This document shows, one piece after another, positions 7,206-10,904 of a DNA stretch of 10,904 nucleotides. Below the pieces are notes generated by a model. It did not search any database, was not told the origin of the DNA, and worked only from the letters and a program-made list of their open reading frames with translations. Positions within the stretch are counted from its first letter, which is position 1, and each line of letters starts with the position of its first letter. The stretch is from Desulfatibacillaceae bacterium (GTDB lineage: Bacteria > Desulfobacterota > Desulfobacteria > Desulfobacterales > Desulfatibacillaceae). The stretch spans positions 1-10,904 of the forward strand of contig JASEHB010000039.1 of assembly GCA_030018745.1 (NCBI GenBank). The letters are read 5' to 3'. The position numbers and the translations under genes are program-made.

Positions 7206-7207
7206 TT

Positions 7208-7236
7208 TTGCAAGCAGCCAAGTTGCTCCATAAATT
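7208..7236 (+). promoter_or_regulatory. Possible promoter for the M48 peptidase gene
   Basis: TTGCAA (7208-7213, 4 of 6 matches), a 17-nt spacer and TAAATT (7231-7236, 4 of 6 matches) sit at the start of the 74-nt AT-rich gap after queH. The predicted transcript would start near 7243. The gap shows no clear terminator, so read-through from queH is equally possible. Confidence 0.35.
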
Positions 7237-7279
7237 TAAAATGCTCTAAAAACCCTTATTGATTCTCCTGAATTGACAG

Positions 7280-9238
7280 ATGTTTTCAAACATCCTCACC
7301 ATAATTCTGGTTCTTCTGCTCTACAGCGTGAGCAGCCCCAGGGACTTTGCCCTGCCGCCCGGCACAACCCTGCTTGGCATTGCAGCGCTCTTTGCCCTTT
7401 TTGGGGCCTTCACTCAACTGCGCTTTGCGCTTCTGGCTGCCAGGCATGGCGAGCAGGGCAAAAATCCGGCTGTTCTGGCAGCCTTTGACCGCATTGTCTC
7501 AACCCAGAGCGTTGCCTGCATTCTCATATCTGCAATTCATCTTTTCGGCCTTAACATAAAGGGCCTGTTTGTCTCCCTGCCCATTTTTGCCGCCATCCCC
7601 ACGCTTGGGGCGCTTGCCTTTATCGGCATTTTTCTTTTGCACCAGTGCCTTGTGTGGTTTCTGGCCTGGCCTGTTCAAAATCTTATCCAGGGGGCGGTGT
7701 TGCAGAGCCGGGGCGGCTTTGTACGCTCCAACCTCATGCTGGGTATGCCCGCCCTTGTTCCCTGGGCGCTTTTTTCCGGCCTGGCTGATGTTCTGGGCCT
7801 TGTTGCATGGCCGCCCCTGGCAACTGCTTTCAACAGCGTGGCAGGCCAGGTGGTTTATTTTCTCATTTTCCTTGCGGGCCTTTCCATTTTGGGGCCTTTG
7901 CTGGTGGTGCGCTTCTGGGGGTGCAGGCCCCTGCCGCCCTCGCCGGAGCGCAGCCAAATGGAAATTCTCTGCAAAAAAACCGGCGTCAAGTACAGGCAAA
8001 TCCTTCTCTGGCCCCTGTTTTCCGGAGCCATGATAACAGCCGGGGTGATGGGGCTTGTGAGCCGATTCAGGTTCATCCTTGTAACAAACGGGCTTTTGAG
8101 CGTTGTCACCCCGGAGGAGCTTAACTCTGTTCTGGCCCATGAAATCGGCCATGTGAAGCACCATCACCTTTGGCTTTACCTTGGCTTTCTGGTGGGCTTT
8201 TCCCTGCTTGGCTTTTTTGTGATAATGGCCACCCCCCTTCTTCTTGGAGCAGCTTACCTTGCCCTGCCCAACAGCGTTTCCCTTACGGGCGCTCAATTCA
8301 TGAGTTTTGGCCAGGATGCCGGAACCCTGCTTTTTGTAATATGCGCCTTTGTTTATTTCCGTTTTGTGTTCGGTTTTTTCATGCGCAATTTCGAGCGCCA
8401 GGCCGACCTTTACGCACTTACCCTCACCGGAAGCCCCGGCCCGCTCATTGCCGTTTTTTTGAAAATCGCCTTTTACATGGGCAGGGCTGTTGACACACCC
8501 AACTGGCACCATTTTTCCATACAGCAGCGGGTGGATTTTCTGCGAAAAAGTTATTCTGACCCCAAAAACATTGTTGCGCACAACAAAAAGGTGCGTAAAG
8601 GCCTTGTTGCAATGGGGCTTGCGATGGCCCTTGTGGCAGGAGCAACATATTCTTTGGGCTGGAGCAGCTTTGGGGACAGACTGCACTTTGGTCTGTATGA
8701 AAGGGTTTACAAGGCCCAGATTGAGCGCCTTGAGAACCCCCTGCCCGCCTGGGCCGCACTTGCAGGTTTTTACTGGGAAAGGGGCATGACCCAAAAGGCC
8801 CTTGAAGCCCTGGAGAACACAGGAGGGCCGAGCCTTCAGAGCGCTCAAACAAACCTTGCCATAGGCGTTTTATACCTTGAAAGCGGCCAGGAGGAAAAAG
8901 CGGCAAAAGCCTTTGAAACAGCCCTGCTTCTGGACCCGCAAAGCCCGGAGGCTGCCAATAACCTGGCCTGGGTATTGGCTGTTTCACAAAACCCGGCCAT
9001 AGCCGACCCTGCCCGCGCCCTTGCCCTGGCCCAAAAAGCCGCGGCAAAAGACTCTTCTGCCTACATTCTTGATACCCTTGCCACAAGCTACTTTGTAAAC
9101 GGCCTTTTTGAAGATGCTGTCAATGCCCAGAAAAAAGCCCTGGAAAAAGCCATAAGGGAAAATGCCCCCAACCTGGATCACTACAAGGAACAACTGGAAA
9201 AGTTCAGCCAAGCCCTTTCAGGCCTTGCCCAGCCTTAA
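7280..9238 (+). CDS. Multi-pass membrane M48 family zinc metallopeptidase with C-terminal TPR repeats
   Basis: A 652-residue predicted inner-membrane protease. About six hydrophobic segments occupy residues 1-210, starting with an N-terminal anchor (2-16). The peptidase part holds VLAHEIGHVKHHH with the HExxH zinc site H287-E288-H291, then hydrophobic segments at about 297-330 and 350-370. ERQAD (372-376) follows, E372 being the expected third zinc ligand. A further hydrophobic stretch at about 443-462 precedes a soluble tail with TPR-like helices: about 488-515, 517-565 (ESGQEEKAAKAFETALLLDP is a clear consensus) and 592-626. HtpX/Ste24-type M48 enzymes act in membrane protein quality control or prenyl-protein processing; TPRs suggest partner binding. 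Substrate is unknown. The ATG has no obvious RBS, but it is the first start giving the N-terminal membrane segment. The gene converges on the MFS gene. Confidence 0.92.
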   Translation: MFSNILTIILVLLLYSVSSPRDFALPPGTTLLGIAALFALFGAFTQLRFALLAARHGEQGKNPAVLAAFDRIVSTQSVACILISAIHLFGLNIKGLFVSLPIFAAIPTLGALAFIGIFLLHQCLVWFLAWPVQNLIQGAVLQSRGGFVRSNLMLGMPALVPWALFSGLADVLGLVAWPPLATAFNSVAGQVVYFLIFLAGLSILGPLLVVRFWGCRPLPPSPERSQMEILCKKTGVKYRQILLWPLFSGAMITAGVMGLVSRFRFILVTNGLLSVVTPEELNSVLAHEIGHVKHHHLWLYLGFLVGFSLLGFFVIMATPLLLGAAYLALPNSVSLTGAQFMSFGQDAGTLLFVICAFVYFRFVFGFFMRNFERQADLYALTLTGSPGPLIAVFLKIAFYMGRAVDTPNWHHFSIQQRVDFLRKSYSDPKNIVAHNKKVRKGLVAMGLAMALVAGATYSLGWSSFGDRLHFGLYERVYKAQIERLENPLPAWAALAGFYWERGMTQKALEALENTGGPSLQSAQTNLAIGVLYLESGQEEKAAKAFETALLLDPQSPEAANNLAWVLAVSQNPAIADPARALALAQKAAAKDSSAYILDTLATSYFVNGLFEDAVNAQKKALEKAIRENAPNLDHYKEQLEKFSQALSGLAQP

Positions 9239-9249
9239 AGCCTCGCAGC

Positions 9250-9283
9250 AAAAAAGCAGGGTGACCCTTGCGCCTTGCGCAAG
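9250..9283 (-). terminator. Possible transcription terminator of the MFS gene in the convergent gap
   Basis: The 101-nt gap between convergent stops holds CTTGCGC-CTT-GCGCAAG (9267-9283), a perfect 7-bp stem with a 3-nt loop. Read on the minus strand this is followed by AGGG-TCA-CCCT and, 2 nt later, six T residues (9255 down to 9250). The T run does not directly follow the stronger stem, so it is not a textbook intrinsic terminator. No T run follows a hairpin on the plus strand, so nothing clear was seen for the M48 gene. Confidence 0.35.
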
Positions 9284-9339
9284 AACCAATCAACCGGACC
9301 ATCGCGGCTGCGCCTTGCCAATGAAACCGGCTGTAGCCT

Positions 9340-10512
9340 TCAGGCAATGGCCCTGCCCCGGTACTCCGCGGGCAGGAGCAAGCTTGCCGCCAGTGCTATA
9401 ATCGCGCCTGTTGAAAAAGCAAAAGCCATGCCCCAGATATGCCATATCCACCCAAAAAGAATGCTTGCAGGAAGCGCAGCCAGTCCTACAACACCGTGGT
9501 AATACCCAAAGGCTGTCCCGCATTGCCCGGTTCTGGCAAGATCCGCCACCCAGGCTTTTTCGCAAGGCTCGGCAAGCCCGTAATAAACCCCGTAAACAAG
9601 AAACACGATTATCAGTGGGGTTGTCCCCGGCAGAAAGGCAAAACAGAGGTAAACCAGACTGTAGAGCAGCCACCCGCTACGGATGAGCCTTCTGCGGCCA
9701 AGCCGGTCGGACAGACGCCCGCCGAAATATGTTGAGACGCTCTTCACCACATGATGCAGGGACCACAGCACAGCAATAAATGCAGCCGGAACGCCTGCAT
9801 GGGAGAGGCGGAGGAGAATGAACGCATCAGTGGAATTGCCAAGGGTGAAGATCACCAGCGCAAACAAAAGCCGCCGGTAATCATGATCCAGGCTTTTCCA
9901 GCCAGTCAGGCTTATCTGCCCGCCGGTATCTTGAACCTCAACCCTGGCAGGCTCTTTTACCCATAAAATGACCAGCAGGAAGACAAGGACTGCCGGAACA
10001 GCAGCCAGCAAAAAAACCTGCCGGATTTCCATGCCGAAGACCGAAAGGAGCAAGGCGGCAGCCAAGGGGCCTGCCACGGCTCCGGCATGGTCCATTGCCC
10101 GATGAAATCCGTAGGCCCTGCCCCGCAGTTCCAAGGGTGCAGCCGATGCAATGAGTGCATCACGCGGGGAGGTGCGCATTCCCTTGCCCACACGGTCGGC
10201 AAACCGCACAACCATTACAACAGGCCATGAAACAGCTATGCCTATAAGGGGCCGGACAAAGCCTGACAGGCCATACCCCCCCAAAATAAAGGGCCTGACT
10301 TTTTGCAAGCGGTCCGAAAGGCGACCGAAAACCAGCTTGAGAATGGACGAGGCTGATTCGGCAATCCCTTCAACAATACCCAGGACAGCAGCGCCCGCCC
10401 CCAATGAAACAGAAAGGAAAACAGGCAGCAGAGGATAAATCATCTCGCTTGCAAAATCATTGAAAAAGCTTATTAATCCAAGCGCCCAGATGGTGCGGGG
10501 CAGTCGTATCAT
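9340..10512 (-). CDS. Major facilitator superfamily transporter
   Basis: A 390-residue predicted 12-helix inner-membrane transporter, typical MFS length. Helix 1 carries LGLISFFNDFASEMIYPLLP (11-30). Motif A is present in both halves: GRLSDRLQKVRP (63-74) between helices 2 and 3, and GGRLSDRLGRRRL in the matching second-half loop. RFADRVGKGMRTSPRDALIA (about 107-126) fills the loop after helix 4. This RxGKGxRTxPRDALIA string characterises a large, mostly uncharacterised bacterial MFS group that I associate with putative drug or metabolite efflux. The central cytoplasmic loop (about 193-215) separates the halves. Substrate cannot be read from sequence. The ATG at 10512 gives the expected short cytoplasmic N-terminus, and the RBS is weak (GGAAAG about 10 nt upstream). 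It is transcribed alone, away from the repeat-bearing tail. Confidence 0.93.
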   Translation of the reverse strand: MIRLPRTIWALGLISFFNDFASEMIYPLLPVFLSVSLGAGAAVLGIVEGIAESASSILKLVFGRLSDRLQKVRPFILGGYGLSGFVRPLIGIAVSWPVVMVVRFADRVGKGMRTSPRDALIASAAPLELRGRAYGFHRAMDHAGAVAGPLAAALLLSVFGMEIRQVFLLAAVPAVLVFLLVILWVKEPARVEVQDTGGQISLTGWKSLDHDYRRLLFALVIFTLGNSTDAFILLRLSHAGVPAAFIAVLWSLHHVVKSVSTYFGGRLSDRLGRRRLIRSGWLLYSLVYLCFAFLPGTTPLIIVFLVYGVYYGLAEPCEKAWVADLARTGQCGTAFGYYHGVVGLAALPASILFGWIWHIWGMAFAFSTGAIIALAASLLLPAEYRGRAIA

Positions 10513-10559
10513 AAAGCTTGGGCTTTCCGGGATACCCCAATATTTTCTGGTATGGTTTT

Positions 10560-10588
10560 ATGTTGGTTTTTGCTCTAACCTGCGTCAA
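10560..10588 (-). promoter_or_regulatory. Weak candidate promoter for the MFS gene
   Basis: On the minus strand TTGACG (10588-10583, 4 to 5 of 6 matches) is followed after 17 nt by CAACAT (10565-10560, 3 of 6 matches), about 48 nt before the ATG. The -35 is reasonable and the -10 poor. Confidence 0.25.
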
Positions 10589-10726
10589 AGCAACAATCAA
10601 ACTACACATTCAGCCAGCCTCGTTGGCATTTCCCCTTCAACCATATTCATGCAGGGCGGGTCCAGGGAAAGGAGATTTTTCTCAACAAAAGCCCCTGGCT
10701 GCTCCAGGCGAGACGGATGCAAGGCG

Positions 10727-10770
10727 CAGCCCTATTGTTGGTATAGCTTGCCTTCGGCTGCTGCACCAGC
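10727..10770. repeat. REP-like palindromic unit 1 (degenerate)
   Basis: It begins with the 15-nt box CAGCCCTATTGTTGG (10727-10741). GTTGGTATAGC (10737-10747) and GCTGCACCAGC (10760-10770) are imperfect inverted arms: 8 of 11 Watson-Crick pairs, 10 of 11 allowing G:U. The 12-nt loop contains GCC-TTC-GGC. It looks like a decayed copy of the unit that follows 47 bp downstream. Confidence 0.5.
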
Positions 10771-10773
10771 GTA

Positions 10774-10822
10774 CAGCCCTATTGTTGGGCTACGCGCAGT
10801 AAACTGCGCTAGCCCAACCTAC
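10774..10822. repeat. REP-like palindromic unit 2 (well preserved)
   Basis: It begins with the identical 15-nt box CAGCCCTATTGTTGG (10774-10788). GTTGGGCTACGCGCAGT (10784-10800) pairs with ACTGCGCTAGCCCAAC (10803-10818) with a single bulged base, followed by CTACG-type flanking sequence. The GTTGGGCTA...TAGCCCAACCTACG design resembles dispersed intergenic palindromes seen in many proteobacterial and other genomes. It has no downstream T run, so it is not a standard terminator. Confidence 0.65.
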
Positions 10823-10879
10823 GATTCTCATAGTATGTGACCGAAATTGCGAGTCGAAGCGCAACACAGCTATTGTCTT

Positions 10880-10902
10880 CCTGGGGCCGCCCCCCCCACA
10901 GG
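10880..10902. repeat. GC-rich imperfect inverted repeat with C8 tract at window edge
   Basis: CCTGGGG (10880-10886) can pair with the right-hand CCCC-A-CAGG (up to 10902) with one bulged base, and eight consecutive C residues (10890-10897) lie in the right arm. The window ends 2 nt later, so the full structure and the next gene are not visible. Confidence 0.35.
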
Positions 10903-10904
10903 CT

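Larger units (their letters stand above)
10513..10904. other. Gene-free intergenic tail
   Basis: These 392 nt carry no convincing gene. The open frames across it (for example plus strand 10518-10802) have low-complexity mixed composition, no family likeness, and run through the palindromic repeats. It holds a weak minus-strand promoter candidate, two REP-like hairpins, a small TTGCG/CGCAA hairpin (10847-10864) and a C8 tract (10890-10897) near the window end. The base texture here, less GGCC-rich and more mixed, differs by eye from the coding regions. Confidence 0.7.

Noticed and set aside
7499..8848. 449-residue open frame on the minus strand, antisense to the M48 peptidase
   Set aside because: It is a shadow. 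The plus-strand frame has the full HEIGH/ERQAD/TPR pattern, while the antisense translation is Gly/Lys/His/Ala/Cys-rich with no recognisable domain. Biased codon use leaves the antisense frame free of stops.
10460..10840. Plus-strand open frames of 94-126 residues in the tail region
   Set aside because: The translations run through the palindromic repeats, have no RBS at a sensible start and no family likeness. Such repeats often give spurious small ORFs.
10513..10904. CRISPR array or tRNA/rRNA gene in the gene-free tail
   Set aside because: Only two copies of a 15-nt box are present, with no regular spacers. No cloverleaf with T-loop GTTCGA-type signature or CCA end was found.
1..10904. A single undescribed multi-gene system spanning the window
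   Set aside because: The genes belong to unrelated housekeeping or metabolic families on both strands with separate transcription units. Nothing indicates defence, mobile, toxin or biosynthetic clustering.

Overview
The window is ordinary bacterial chromosome: densely coded, moderately GC-rich by eye, with short intergenic gaps, Shine-Dalgarno sites and overlapping genes. The gene mix is a crotonase, a flavodoxin-like oxidoreductase, a very long fused glycogen debranching enzyme, YggS, QueH, a membrane M48 peptidase with TPRs and an MFS exporter. This would fit a deltaproteobacterium-like (Desulfobacterota) anaerobe or facultative organism. That placement is inference from general family knowledge, was not tested by any search, and is held with low confidence.

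Layout. (1) Positions 23-1422, minus strand: a two-gene unit. A flavodoxin/FMN-reductase-type protein has a strong RBS, and 5 nt downstream of it lies a crotonase-fold protein that lacks one of the two canonical hydratase glutamates. (2) Positions 1423-1629: a divergent intergenic region with a good sigma70-like promoter facing right. A 13-bp dyad sits on its -35 box and may be an operator. (3) Positions 1630-7205, plus strand: a 1429-residue protein with a complete GH13 catalytic module followed by a GH133 amylo-1,6-glucosidase module, the same order as in eukaryotic glycogen debranching enzyme. It is followed 45 nt later by the PLP-homeostasis protein YggS. YggS overlaps queH by 4 nt through a TTGA stop/start. 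(4) Positions 7280-9238, plus strand: a multi-pass M48 zinc metallopeptidase with C-terminal TPRs, probably with its own promoter. (5) Positions 9239-9339: a short convergent gap with hairpins and a minus-strand T run. (6) Positions 9340-10512, minus strand: an MFS transporter. (7) Positions 10513-10904: a gene-free tail with two REP-like palindromes in tandem, each introduced by the same 15-nt box, and a C8 tract near the end.

The genes do not form one obvious pathway. The debranching enzyme acts in alpha-glucan turnover, YggS in vitamin B6 homeostasis, QueH in tRNA queuosine synthesis, and the M48 protein probably in membrane protein quality control. I see no phage, CRISPR, toxin-antitoxin, secondary-metabolite or defence system, and no convincing undescribed system. 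The items most worth a second look are the debranching fusion with its operator-like promoter, the tandem REP-like palindromes, and the M48-TPR architecture.
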